In this document: one piece after another, positions 5,723 through 12,560 of the stretch | Position numbering within the stretch: position 1 is the first letter of the stretch | How the letters are laid out: each line of letters starts with the position of its first letter | Assembly: GCA_036005125.1 (NCBI GenBank) | Contig: DASYQV010000041.1 | Coordinates: forward strand, 1-12,791 | DNA: 12,791 nt | Direction of reading: 5' to 3' | Source: DASYQV01 sp036005125 | GTDB taxonomy: Bacteria; Acidobacteriota; Vicinamibacteria; Vicinamibacterales; UBA2999 | The notes under the pieces: model-generated | Seen by the model: only the letters and a program-made list of their open reading frames with translations | What the model was told of the DNA's origin: nothing | Databases searched by the model: none | Program-made: the position numbers and the translations under genes

Positions 5723-7881
5723 AATGACGCCTCGATTGAGGGACCGCTCTCCAGCACCGTCGAGAAATTCCGCATGTGCACGACGAACGGCCGGTCACGC
5801 GCGCCGCGCTGGAATTCCGCAATCGCCAGCAGCGTCGCTTTCTTGCACAGAGTTTCGAGGTCCGCGCCGGTCAGCCCGTCGGCCCGGTGCGCGAGCTCCA
5901 TGATGTCCACATCCGGCGCGATCGGCACCCGCCGGCAGCAGAGCCGAATGATCGCCGCCCGGTCGGCCGCCTCGGGCTTCGCGAAGCGAACAATATAATC
6001 GAACCGCCCGCTGCGCAAGAGCGCCGGCTCCACGCGTTCCTGACGATTTGTGGCCCCCAGCAGAATCACGCCTTTCACGTCGCGCAGGTTGTCGATCTCA
6101 CGCAGCAGCTGGCTGAGAATCCGCTGATAGACGTCCGCCCCGAACTGATCGGCGCCCAGCCGCGGTGCGATCGCGTCGATCGTGTCGAAGAACAGCAGGC
6201 ACGGAGCTGCCCGCCTCGCTTTCTTGAAGACCTCGCGTAGTGCCTTTTCGGATTCACCGAGCCACTTCGAGTAAAGCTGCGGGCCGTCGATGGCGATGAG
6301 CGGGATCTGCTTTTCCCCCGACAGCGCCCGCGCCATGGCGGTCTTGCCGGTTCCGGATGGTCCGACGAGCAGAATGCCGCGCGGCGGCGCCAGCCCGACC
6401 TGCTCGTAGACGTCATCGCGCATGTGTGCGTGTTCGATCACGGCATCGAGCAGCCGCTTCACCTCGTCCAGCCCGCCGAGGGACGCAAAGGTCGCCGGAC
6501 TCTTTTCGATGAAGAATTCGCGCGTCGCGCTCGGCTCGACCTCCTTCAATCCGGCGAGGCAATCGTCGCGCGTGACCTGCAGCGTTCCCAGATCGGCCGG
6601 TTCGTCACCCGTGCCGTTCATCCGCGCCGACGAGAGGAACCGGCGCAGCGTGATCATGCCGACCTCCTGGCACAGCGCTTCGAGATCGGCGCCGACGAAG
6701 CCGTGCGAATGTTCGGCGATCTCTTGAAGGTCGACGTCCGGCCCGAGCGGCATAGCGCGCGAGTGGATCTTGAGGATCTGAAGCCGGGCCTGGGTGTTCG
6801 GGACCCCGATCTCGATTTCGCGATCGAAGCGTCCCGGCCGTCTGAGCGCCGGATCCAGCACCTCCGGGATGTTCGTCGCACCCATGACGATGACCTGGCC
6901 GCGCGATACGAAGCCGTCCATCAGGCTCAGGAGCTGCGCCACCACGCGCTTCTCGACTTCACCAGCCACGTCGGCGCGCTTCGGTGCCACGGCGTCGATC
7001 TCGTCGATGAAGAGAATGGCCGGCGCGCGACGCGCGGCTTCCTCGAAGACCTCGCGGAGCTTGGCTTCGCTCTCGCCGTAGAACTTCCGCATGATCTCCG
7101 GACCGTTGAGATGGATGAAGTGGACCCGGCTTTCGGCCGCGACGGCGCGGGCGAGCAGCGTCTTTCCGGTGCCCGGCGGGCCGTACAACAGCACGCCCTT
7201 CGGCGCGAGGATTCCGAGCCGTTCGAAGACGGCCGAGTGTTTGAGCGGCAGCTCGACGATTTCGCGCACCCGCGCCACCTCGCGCTCCAGCCCGCCGATG
7301 TCCTCGTAGGACACGGCGGGCGCCCGGGCGGCGATGTGCTCGCCCTCGACGACGCGGATGTCCGTGCGGCGTCCGATCACAACGGGCCCGGAGGGAATCG
7401 TGCGCTCGACGTGAAAGTTTACGGCCTTGGCAAACGTTGGAACCCGAACCGCGCAGCCGGTGATAACCGGCACACCTTCGAGATCCTCGCGGATGCGTTC
7501 GGGCGCGATGATTGCCGGCGCGGCGCCCTCCCAGAGCGGCGAGAGGCGAACGGCCACCGCCTGGGCGGACTCGATCGGTGCCACCGACACCTGCTCCTGC
7601 AGCCCCGCGCCGCAGTTGCTCCGTGCCGTGCCGTCGATCTGGATCGCGCCCTCGTATCCATCGTTCGAGATCTCGCCGCGGGCCACAGCGACCGAGGCGC
7701 CGGTTATCTTCAGGACATCTCCTGGTCGAGCGCCGATCCGCACCAGGTCGGCCGGCGCGAGGCGCGCGATGGCGTGGCCGATGTCCTCGATGCGCGCCTC
7801 GGCGACGCGGAGTGTCACCGCGGAGGCGAGCGTCGCCGGCAGCGGTCCAGACGCGCGAGGATCGCCAGACGGGATGGTCAT
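5719..7881 (-). CDS. CDC48/VAT-type double AAA+ ATPase with altered second Walker B
   Basis: The 720-aa protein has a CDC48-like N domain (about 20-185; LRVAEARIEDIGHAIARL begins the double-psi barrel), D1 (about 190-430) and D2 (about 465-700). D1 is complete: GPPGTGKT 234-241, FIDEID 291-296 with E294, pore loop KFYGES, sensor GATN and arginine fingers in ALRRPGR. D2 keeps GPSGTGKT (507-514), pore loop KWLGES, GATN and ALLRSGR, but Walker B reads FFDTID: the hydrolytic Glu is T567 (codon ACG, 6181-6183). D2 probably binds ATP but hydrolyses it poorly. The family unfolds or remodels proteins and complexes. The start overlaps the stop of the upstream gene (ATGA), and its own stop overlaps the gamma start, so it may assemble or remodel the oxidoreductase. 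An in-frame extension to 8388 is rejected because it overlaps the upstream gene. Confidence 0.92.
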   Translation of the reverse strand: MTIPSGDPRASGPLPATLASAVTLRVAEARIEDIGHAIARLAPADLVRIGARPGDVLKITGASVAVARGEISNDGYEGAIQIDGTARSNCGAGLQEQVSVAPIESAQAVAVRLSPLWEGAAPAIIAPERIREDLEGVPVITGCAVRVPTFAKAVNFHVERTIPSGPVVIGRRTDIRVVEGEHIAARAPAVSYEDIGGLEREVARVREIVELPLKHSAVFERLGILAPKGVLLYGPPGTGKTLLARAVAAESRVHFIHLNGPEIMRKFYGESEAKLREVFEEAARRAPAILFIDEIDAVAPKRADVAGEVEKRVVAQLLSLMDGFVSRGQVIVMGATNIPEVLDPALRRPGRFDREIEIGVPNTQARLQILKIHSRAMPLGPDVDLQEIAEHSHGFVGADLEALCQEVGMITLRRFLSSARMNGTGDEPADLGTLQVTRDDCLAGLKEVEPSATREFFIEKSPATFASLGGLDEVKRLLDAVIEHAHMRDDVYEQVGLAPPRGILLVGPSGTGKTAMARALSGEKQIPLIAIDGPQLYSKWLGESEKALREVFKKARRAAPCLLFFDTIDAIAPRLGADQFGADVYQRILSQLLREIDNLRDVKGVILLGATNRQERVEPALLRSGRFDYIVRFAKPEAADRAAIIRLCCRRVPIAPDVDIMELAHRADGLTGADLETLCKKATLLAIAEFQRGARDRPFVVHMRNFSTVLESGPSIEASL

Positions 7882-8321
7882 GATTCGACGTGAAACCGGC
7901 TCTGGACCTGCCGGACGAAGCGTTCGAAGAGCGCGGCGAGCTTCTGATACTCGGGATCCTCTGACGGCTCGGCGGCGATGGCGACCTCGGTGTGCTCCCG
8001 GCCCGCGTCGATCAGCCGAATCGTCCCCAGGTTGGTGTGCTCGATGGCCCATCCGTCGCTTTTGACGGCGGTGACCGCCATGCTCAGGGTGGTGCCGTCG
8101 CTTTCCCACGGCACGACGATCGCGCTGAGGTGCCCCTGGCTGCGGGCGTACTCCTCGATCGCGCGGGACACGACCTGCGGGGATCCATTGGCGGTGAACG
8201 TGACAGTGTCTCCTTTCTTCACGTCTCCTTCCTTCACGTCTCCTTTCTTCACGTCTCCTTCCTTCACGTCTCCTTTCTTCACGTCTCCCTTCTTCGCGTC
8301 TTCCATGCCTTCTTCGCCCAT
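7878..8321 (-). CDS. 147-aa protein with N-terminal K(K/E)GDV pentapeptide repeats, first gene of the operon
   Basis: I do not recognise the family. Residues about 9-39 are six tandem K-K/E-G-D-V units, very hydrophilic and probably extended. The rest (about 40-147) looks like a small alpha/beta domain with TVTFTANG, LSAIVVPWESDGTTLSM, GWAIEHTNLGTIRL and a final helix EYQKLAALFERFVRQVQ. No signal peptide or membrane segment is seen. Its stop overlaps the AAA ATPase start by 4 nt (ATGA), so a substrate adaptor or regulator of the ATPase is a fair inference, not shown. The start is uncertain: ATG 8321 is used, ATG 8306 lies five codons further in, and an upstream extension to 8414 would run through the operator region. 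No strong Shine-Dalgarno is seen for either ATG. Confidence 0.72.
   Translation of the reverse strand: MGEEGMEDAKKGDVKKGDVKEGDVKKGDVKEGDVKKGDTVTFTANGSPQVVSRAIEEYARSQGHLSAIVVPWESDGTTLSMAVTAVKSDGWAIEHTNLGTIRLIDAGREHTEVAIAAEPSEDPEYQKLAALFERFVRQVQSRFHVES
8211..8300. repeat. Six 15-bp tandem repeats inside a coding region, two alternating variants
   Basis: On the plus strand the units are TCCTTTCTTCACGTC and TCCTTCCTTCACGTC in strict alternation for five units, then a diverged sixth, TCCCTTCTTCGCGTC. The alternation gives a 30-bp higher-order period. On the minus strand each unit codes for one K(K/E)GDV pentapeptide, so gain or loss of units keeps the frame and changes only the length of the N-terminal repeat. 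Confidence 0.95.
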
Positions 8322-8344
8322 GCCGGCGCTGTGGCCACGTGATA

Positions 8345-8357
8345 CACTGGCCCAGTG
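8345..8357. promoter_or_regulatory. 13-bp perfect inverted repeat in the divergent promoter region
   Basis: CACTGG-C-CCAGTG is a perfect inverted repeat centred on 8351. It overlaps by two bases the FadR-type operator just to its right and touches the candidate GTG start of the regulator gene. It could be a second protein site or chance in GC-rich DNA. Confidence 0.35.
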
Positions 8358-9182
8358 GTCGAACCAGTTGGAGGGGTGAGTCTGACATCCGGTCGGCGCC
8401 CTGTCAAGCACCAAGCCGCCTCGCGGAGACGCTCGATTGGCCCGGAATTGAGTTTGATCGAGCCGATCAAGAAGACGCGGGTCGCCGCAGAAATCGCCGA
8501 CCGCATCCGCGTGCTGATTCTCGACGGCACCTTCCCCCTGAGCAGGCCCTTGCCCGGAGAGCGTTCGCTCGCCGAACGGTTCGGCGTCAGTCGCGGGTCA
8601 ATCCGCGACGCGTTCCGTACGCTGGAGACGATCGGCCTGCTCGTGACACGGCACGGGCACGGCACCTTTCCACAGGAGCTCAACGTCGATCGGCTCGTCG
8701 CGCCGCTGGTGTCCGTCCTGAGCTACCGCAACGACCTGCAGGACGAGCTGATGGACGTACGCCGCATGTTCGAGCCGGCCGTTGCGCGCGTCGCGGCCAC
8801 GCGTATCACCGACGAGGACCTTGCCGACATGGAGCGCATCCTCGAGGCGCAGCGGAAGAAGCTCAAGACCGGCCGGTCGGCCATCGCCGAGGACACGGCG
8901 TTTCACCAGGTTCTCGCGCGCGCGACGCGCAATCGCGTGGTCGTCAGCATCATGGCCACCCTGAACGATCTGCTCGTGGAATCGCGCAAGCTCACGCTGA
9001 AGCAAAAGGGCCGCCCGGTGCGATCCATCAGGGGACATGAAGCCGTCGTCGCGGCGTTACGTCGGCGCGACCCCAACGCGGCAGCGGAGGCCATGCGCGA
9101 GCACATCAATCAGATCGGCGACATTCTCAAGCAGGCGCCGACCCCCATGCGTCATGGACGAGCACCTGCGCCATCAGCGTGA
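8355..9182 (+). CDS. GntR-family (FadR subfamily, FCD domain) transcriptional regulator
   Basis: The winged helix-turn-helix spans about residues 42-105 (LPGERSLAERFGVSR and GSIRDAFRTLETIGLLVTRHGHGTF). It is followed by an all-helical FCD effector domain (about 125-258) with likely metal/ligand residues D180 and H184 (EDTAFHQ), H228 (GHEAV) and H250 (REHI). FCD regulators usually respond to small organic acids and often sit beside the operon they control; here a divergent oxidoreductase operon and a downstream Frc gene suggest oxalate, glyoxylate or a CoA ester. The start is unsure. GTG 8355 gives 275 aa but overlaps the operator and has no Shine-Dalgarno. GTG 8376, or TTG 8448/8454 (LIEPIKKTRV, with GGA 7 nt before 8454), would leave a normal divergent promoter region and a more typical length of about 242 aa. 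Confidence 0.88.
   Translation: MVEPVGGVSLTSGRRPVKHQAASRRRSIGPELSLIEPIKKTRVAAEIADRIRVLILDGTFPLSRPLPGERSLAERFGVSRGSIRDAFRTLETIGLLVTRHGHGTFPQELNVDRLVAPLVSVLSYRNDLQDELMDVRRMFEPAVARVAATRITDEDLADMERILEAQRKKLKTGRSAIAEDTAFHQVLARATRNRVVVSIMATLNDLLVESRKLTLKQKGRPVRSIRGHEAVVAALRRRDPNAAAEAMREHINQIGDILKQAPTPMRHGRAPAPSA
8356..8366. promoter_or_regulatory. Putative GntR/FadR-type operator TGGTCGAACCA
   Basis: TGGT-CGA-ACCA is a perfect match to the TGGTnnnACCA core bound by many FadR-subfamily regulators, for example PdhR-like sites. It lies 35 nt upstream of the ATG of the minus-strand operon and next to the FadR-type regulator gene transcribed the other way. The simplest reading is that the regulator binds here to control the operon and itself. 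No convincing -35/-10 pair could be assigned; TATCAC on the minus strand (8338-8343) is a weak -10 candidate. Confidence 0.6.
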
Positions 9183-9894
9183 CACCTCGCTTCGTCAACT
9201 CGAGGTGCTGATCAGACGCGGTCACCAGATCAAGCATGCGCGGGCAGTGGATGCCATTCGCGCGTGGCAACATGACTGCGCGGCTGCGATCAATCAGCTC
9301 TCCGGCGGCAGCAAGGCCCATTGGCTTTCCCGTGCCTATAGTGGCGCCTTTCTCGTGCGCTCGGCCGATGGCGGGATGGTCGTGGAGGCGGACGCGACGG
9401 AGATTGTTGATCGAATTCTGCGCGTCCTCGAGCAGGGGGCGGTATCGCTGTCAGACATGGACGAGGTGGCGGCGTCTTCCGCCGCCGCACCGCGGCCGCG
9501 TCACTTCGACTTCGTGCACGACGAGGATCTCCGGCCCATTCTCGAGCGAGCGTTCGCCGACAGCCGCGCCGCCCTCGAGCGTCGCGATTTTGGTGTGGCG
9601 CTGATTCTGTCGTGCGGCCTGATCGATGCCCTGCTCACCGATGCGCTCGAGCACCACGCCCCCGAGGGGCCCATCGTCGACTGGTCGTTCGACGCGCGTA
9701 TCGCCGCCGCGGAGCACGCGGGCCTCATACGTGGCGGCTGCGCCCGCCTGCCGGCGGTAGCGCGGACGTATCGCGATCTGACCGATGTCGATGGCAACCT
9801 GCGCGCGGACACGGCGGCAGTGTCCGAGCGCGAGGCCCGACTGGCCGGGCAAGTGCTCCGCGTCGTGATGCGCGATCTCGATCCCGGCCGGTGA
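9154..9894 (+). CDS. Uncharacterised 246-aa helical protein, possible degenerate HEPN-like C-terminus
   Basis: No family is recognised with confidence. The N-terminal half (about 1-105) has charged helices (HQRDTSLRQLEVLIRRG) and a small mixed region; residues 106-120 are an Ala/Pro linker. The C-terminal half resembles the layout of HEPN/DUF4145-like domains: a helix with an ALILSCGLIDALLTDALE core, then a long helix, then RTYRDLTDVDGN where HEPN nucleases carry RxxxxH. The His is missing, so nuclease activity is not expected. The ATG overlaps the end of the regulator gene by 29 nt, so the two are probably co-transcribed. Upstream in-frame starts would run further into the regulator gene and are not favoured. 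No membrane segments or signal peptide are seen. Confidence 0.75.
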   Translation: MDEHLRHQRDTSLRQLEVLIRRGHQIKHARAVDAIRAWQHDCAAAINQLSGGSKAHWLSRAYSGAFLVRSADGGMVVEADATEIVDRILRVLEQGAVSLSDMDEVAASSAAAPRPRHFDFVHDEDLRPILERAFADSRAALERRDFGVALILSCGLIDALLTDALEHHAPEGPIVDWSFDARIAAAEHAGLIRGGCARLPAVARTYRDLTDVDGNLRADTAAVSEREARLAGQVLRVVMRDLDPGR

Positions 9895-9990
9895 GGATGC
9901 GCGACAAGACCCGAGTTGCATCGAGACCAACCAGTCACAGGCTCCGCCGTTGATATCTTCTACAACACTTTTCGAAGAAGAGGGGTAACC

Positions 9991-11238
9991 ATGGCAAAGG
10001 CTCTCGACGGCGTTCGAGTTCTGGACATGACGCACGTGCAATCGGGACCGACCTGCACCCAGATTCTGGCGTGGTTTGGAGCCGACGTCATCAAGGTCGA
10101 GCGGCCTGGTGAGGGCGATCCGACGCGCAATCAACTGCGCGATATTTCCGGGGTCGACAGCCTCTATTTCACGATGCTGAACAGTAACAAGCGCGGCATC
10201 ACATTGAATGTGAAGACGGCAAGGGGCAAGACCATCTTCGCAAAGCTGATCGAAAAATGCGACGTGATGGTGGAGAACTACGCCCCGGGCGCAATCGATC
10301 GTATGGGCTTCCCGTGGGAGAAAATACAGCAGATCAATCCGCGCATGATCTACGCGTCGGTGAAGGGTTTCGGTCCAGGTCCCTACGAAGACTGCAAGGT
10401 CTATGAGAACGTCGCCCAGTGTACCGGCGGTGCGGCCTCCACGACGGGTGAGATCGATTCTGTCCCGCTGGTGACCGGCGCCCAGATCGGCGATACCGGC
10501 ACCGGCATCCATCTCGTAGCCGGAATCCTGGCCGCCCTCTTCCAGCGGGAAAAGAGCGGGCGGGGCCAGCGAGTCACGTGCGCGATGCAGGACGTCGTGT
10601 TAAACCTCTGCCGCGTGAAGTTGCGCGATCAGCAGAGGCTCGCTCACGGTCCGCTCAAAGAATATCCGCAGTATCCCAACGGAACGTTCGGCGAGGCCGT
10701 GCCACGCGCTGGCAACGCCTCCGGCGGAGGTCATCCGGGCTGGATCGTCAGGTGCAAAGGCTGGGAGACCGACCCGGACGCGTACATCTATGTCATCGCC
10801 CAGGCGCAGGCGTTTCCAATACTGGCCACGGTCATCGGCCATGCCGATTGGCTCGAGGATCCGGACTTCAACACACCGGACGCGCGTCTGCCCAGACTGT
10901 CTCGGGTGTTTGCGGAAATCGAGAAGTGGACCCTGACCATGGACAAGATGGAGGTGATGGCGACGCTGAATCCGCTGAACGTTCCATGCGGCCCGGTTCT
11001 CTCGATGAAGGAAATCGCCGAAGAGCCCGCCCTCCGCAAGACCGGAACCGTCGTCGAAGTGGACCATCCACGTCGCGGCAAGTATCTGACGGTCGGCAAT
11101 CCGATCAAATTGTCGGATTCTCTGACCGAGGTTCGACGCTCGCCGCTTTTGGGAGAACACACGGAAGAAATCCTCCGTACGCTCGTCGGTCTGAATGACG
11201 ATGAAATCCACGCCGCGCGCCAGCATGGTGCGATCTAA
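9991..11238 (+). CDS. frc: Formyl-CoA:oxalate CoA-transferase (class III CoA-transferase)
   Basis: This enzyme moves CoA from formyl-CoA (or succinyl-CoA in some relatives) to oxalate, giving oxalyl-CoA. The 415 residues match the E. coli and Oxalobacter Frc length. The match runs the whole length, including VRVLDMTHVQSGP, VKVYENVAQC-type sequence, MQDVVLNL with VKLRDQQRL, GWIVRCKGWETD and IPCGPV-like VPCGPVLSMKE. The catalytic aspartate is D168 (GAQIGDTG; D169 in Oxalobacter). Q17 and Y138 are conserved. Position 48 is Gln instead of the Oxalobacter Trp, and the glycine loop reads SGGGH (244-248) instead of GGGGQ; both may alter kinetics. The start ATG follows AGGGG with 6-7 nt spacing; a longer ORF from 9916 lacks such a site. 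No oxalyl-CoA decarboxylase gene follows; a PanE-like reductase does, 12 nt downstream. Confidence 0.93.
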   Translation: MAKALDGVRVLDMTHVQSGPTCTQILAWFGADVIKVERPGEGDPTRNQLRDISGVDSLYFTMLNSNKRGITLNVKTARGKTIFAKLIEKCDVMVENYAPGAIDRMGFPWEKIQQINPRMIYASVKGFGPGPYEDCKVYENVAQCTGGAASTTGEIDSVPLVTGAQIGDTGTGIHLVAGILAALFQREKSGRGQRVTCAMQDVVLNLCRVKLRDQQRLAHGPLKEYPQYPNGTFGEAVPRAGNASGGGHPGWIVRCKGWETDPDAYIYVIAQAQAFPILATVIGHADWLEDPDFNTPDARLPRLSRVFAEIEKWTLTMDKMEVMATLNPLNVPCGPVLSMKEIAEEPALRKTGTVVEVDHPRRGKYLTVGNPIKLSDSLTEVRRSPLLGEHTEEILRTLVGLNDDEIHAARQHGAI

Positions 11239-11250
11239 GGATCTCGAACC

Positions 11251-12318
11251 GTGAAATATGACGTACTCGTTCTCGGCGCCTCCTACGGCTCGTTGTTCGG
11301 CGCCAAGGTGCTGATGGCCGGGCATCGCGTCTCGCTCGTCTGCACCAGGCCGACAGCCGACTTGATCAACCGTGAGGGAACCATCGTTCGGTTTCCGATA
11401 AAAGGGCGTGCGTTGCCGGTCGACGTTTCGTCGAAGACACTTCCGGGCGTGCTGTCCGCCGCTGCCCCCGATGACGTCGATCCGGGCAGGTTCGACCTGA
11501 TCGTGCTCGGCATGCAGGAGGCCCAGTACGGCTCGCCGGGTGTCCGGGAACTGATGGGCCGCGTCGCGCGATCCCGCAGGCCGTCGCTGGCGATCATGAA
11601 CATGCCGCCGCTGCCGTACCTGCGGCGCATTCCCGGCCTGTCGACCGACACCCTCGAGGCCTGTTACGCGGATCCGGACGTCTGGAAGGATTTCGATCCC
11701 TCGCTGACCACGCTGGCGAGCCCGGATCCGCAGGCCTTCCGCCCGCCGGATCAGCCCAAAAACGTTCTTCAGGTGGGCCTGCCGACCAACTTCAAGGCGG
11801 CGCGGTTCGACGGCGACGAGCCGACGGCGCTTCTCCGTCATCTGGAGGCCGACATCGAAGCCGCTCGTTTCGATCCGGGCGACGGTCCGATTGAAATGCC
11901 GGTGAAGCTCAAGGTTCACGACTCTATTTTCGTGCCGCTGGCCAAGTGGCCGATGTTGGTCGCGGGCAATTACCGCTGCATCCGGCGCGACGACATGATT
12001 CCGATCAAGGATGCCGTCCACGCCAACCTCGACAAATCGCGCGAGGTCTACGACTGGGTCTGGAAGCTCTGTGCGGGGCTGGGCGCCGACGACGAGGACA
12101 TGGTCCCCTTCGAGAAGTACGCGAAGGCCGCGGAAGGTCTCGGCAAACCCTCTTCCGCCGCACGCGCTCTTTTTGGCGGGGCCGAGCACATCGAGCGCGT
12201 CGACTGCTTAGTGCGGCGGATCGCGCGCCAGCAGGGGCTCCAGTCCGACACGCTGGACGAGATCGTCGCGCTCGTCGACGAGCGGCTGGCGAAAAACCGT
12301 TCGGTAGTCGGGGCGTGA
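11251..12318 (+). CDS. Ketopantoate reductase-like NAD(P) oxidoreductase, candidate oxalyl-CoA reductase
   Basis: The 355-aa protein starts with a Rossmann motif (VLVLGASYGSLFGAKVL, residues 5-21) and continues with the ketopantoate reductase N-domain pattern (AGHRVSLVCTRP, VRFPIKG, FDLIVLGMQ at 81-89). The C-terminal part is helical, with KLKVHDSIFVPLAKWPML (219-236) where PanE enzymes have their catalytic Lys/Asn helix. It is longer than biosynthetic PanE (about 300 aa) and diverged, so pantothenate synthesis is unlikely. It sits 12 nt after the Frc gene and is surely co-transcribed. In Methylobacterium extorquens a PanE-like protein (PanE2) was reported to reduce oxalyl-CoA to glyoxylate, and the context here fits that role. 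The function is inferred from context; the family assignment is from sequence. The start is GTG, with AAGGA about 9 nt upstream. Confidence 0.85.
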   Translation: MKYDVLVLGASYGSLFGAKVLMAGHRVSLVCTRPTADLINREGTIVRFPIKGRALPVDVSSKTLPGVLSAAAPDDVDPGRFDLIVLGMQEAQYGSPGVRELMGRVARSRRPSLAIMNMPPLPYLRRIPGLSTDTLEACYADPDVWKDFDPSLTTLASPDPQAFRPPDQPKNVLQVGLPTNFKAARFDGDEPTALLRHLEADIEAARFDPGDGPIEMPVKLKVHDSIFVPLAKWPMLVAGNYRCIRRDDMIPIKDAVHANLDKSREVYDWVWKLCAGLGADDEDMVPFEKYAKAAEGLGKPSSAARALFGGAEHIERVDCLVRRIARQQGLQSDTLDEIVALVDERLAKNRSVVGA

Positions 12319-12411
12319 ATACAAGGCCCAGACGTGAACACGAGGTTCCAAGGGATTCCACTGACTCGACTGTCACGGATCACGCAGAGAACGCGGAGGC
12401 GCGGAGAACCG

Positions 12412-12548
12412 CCGTTCGACTGGCCGCCGGAGGCGTCGCGCAGGGGACGCGAGCGCAAAAACAAGCCGCGGTCAATCGTGCGCGGCTTGTTTTTGCCCGC
12501 GCGTCCCCTGCACGGTCGGCCTGCTGCGCAGGCCGACCAGTCGAACGG
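12412..12548. repeat. Nested inverted-repeat element between converging genes
   Basis: An outer 12-bp perfect inverted repeat, CCGTTCGACTGG (12412-12423) and CCAGTCGAACGG (12537-12548), encloses two hairpins. The first has 31-nt arms (12440-12470 and 12481-12511) matching at 29 positions around a 10-nt loop, with internal A5/T5 runs. The second has perfect 11-bp arms (12514-12524 and 12528-12538) around TGC and shares two bases with the outer right arm, so the two cannot both be fully paired. The element lies between a plus-strand and a minus-strand gene that converge. It may act as a two-way terminator or be a copy of a mobile palindromic repeat. Confidence 0.75.
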
Positions 12549-12560
12549 CCTGACAGGCTG

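Noticed and set aside
6424..7893. 489-codon plus-strand open frame opposite the AAA ATPase
   Set aside because: It is antisense to strongly conserved ATPase motifs and shows no domain of its own.
8211..8300. Short regular repeats as a possible CRISPR array
   Set aside because: The units are contiguous 15-mers with no unique spacers and are in frame within a gene.
7882..8388. N-terminal extension of the AAA ATPase
   Set aside because: It reads the tandem-repeat gene in another frame, giving an Arg/Glu/Gly-rich product; ATG 7881 with the ATGA overlap and the usual N-domain start is better.
9895..9990. Promoter or second FadR-type operator before Frc
   Set aside because: No TGGTnnnACCA and no convincing -35/-10 pair was found in this 96-nt gap; only the ribosome site AGGGG is clear.
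10600..12189. 529-codon minus-strand open frame across the Frc and PanE-like genes
   Set aside because: It spans two well-supported plus-strand genes and the gap between them; the product is shadow-like.
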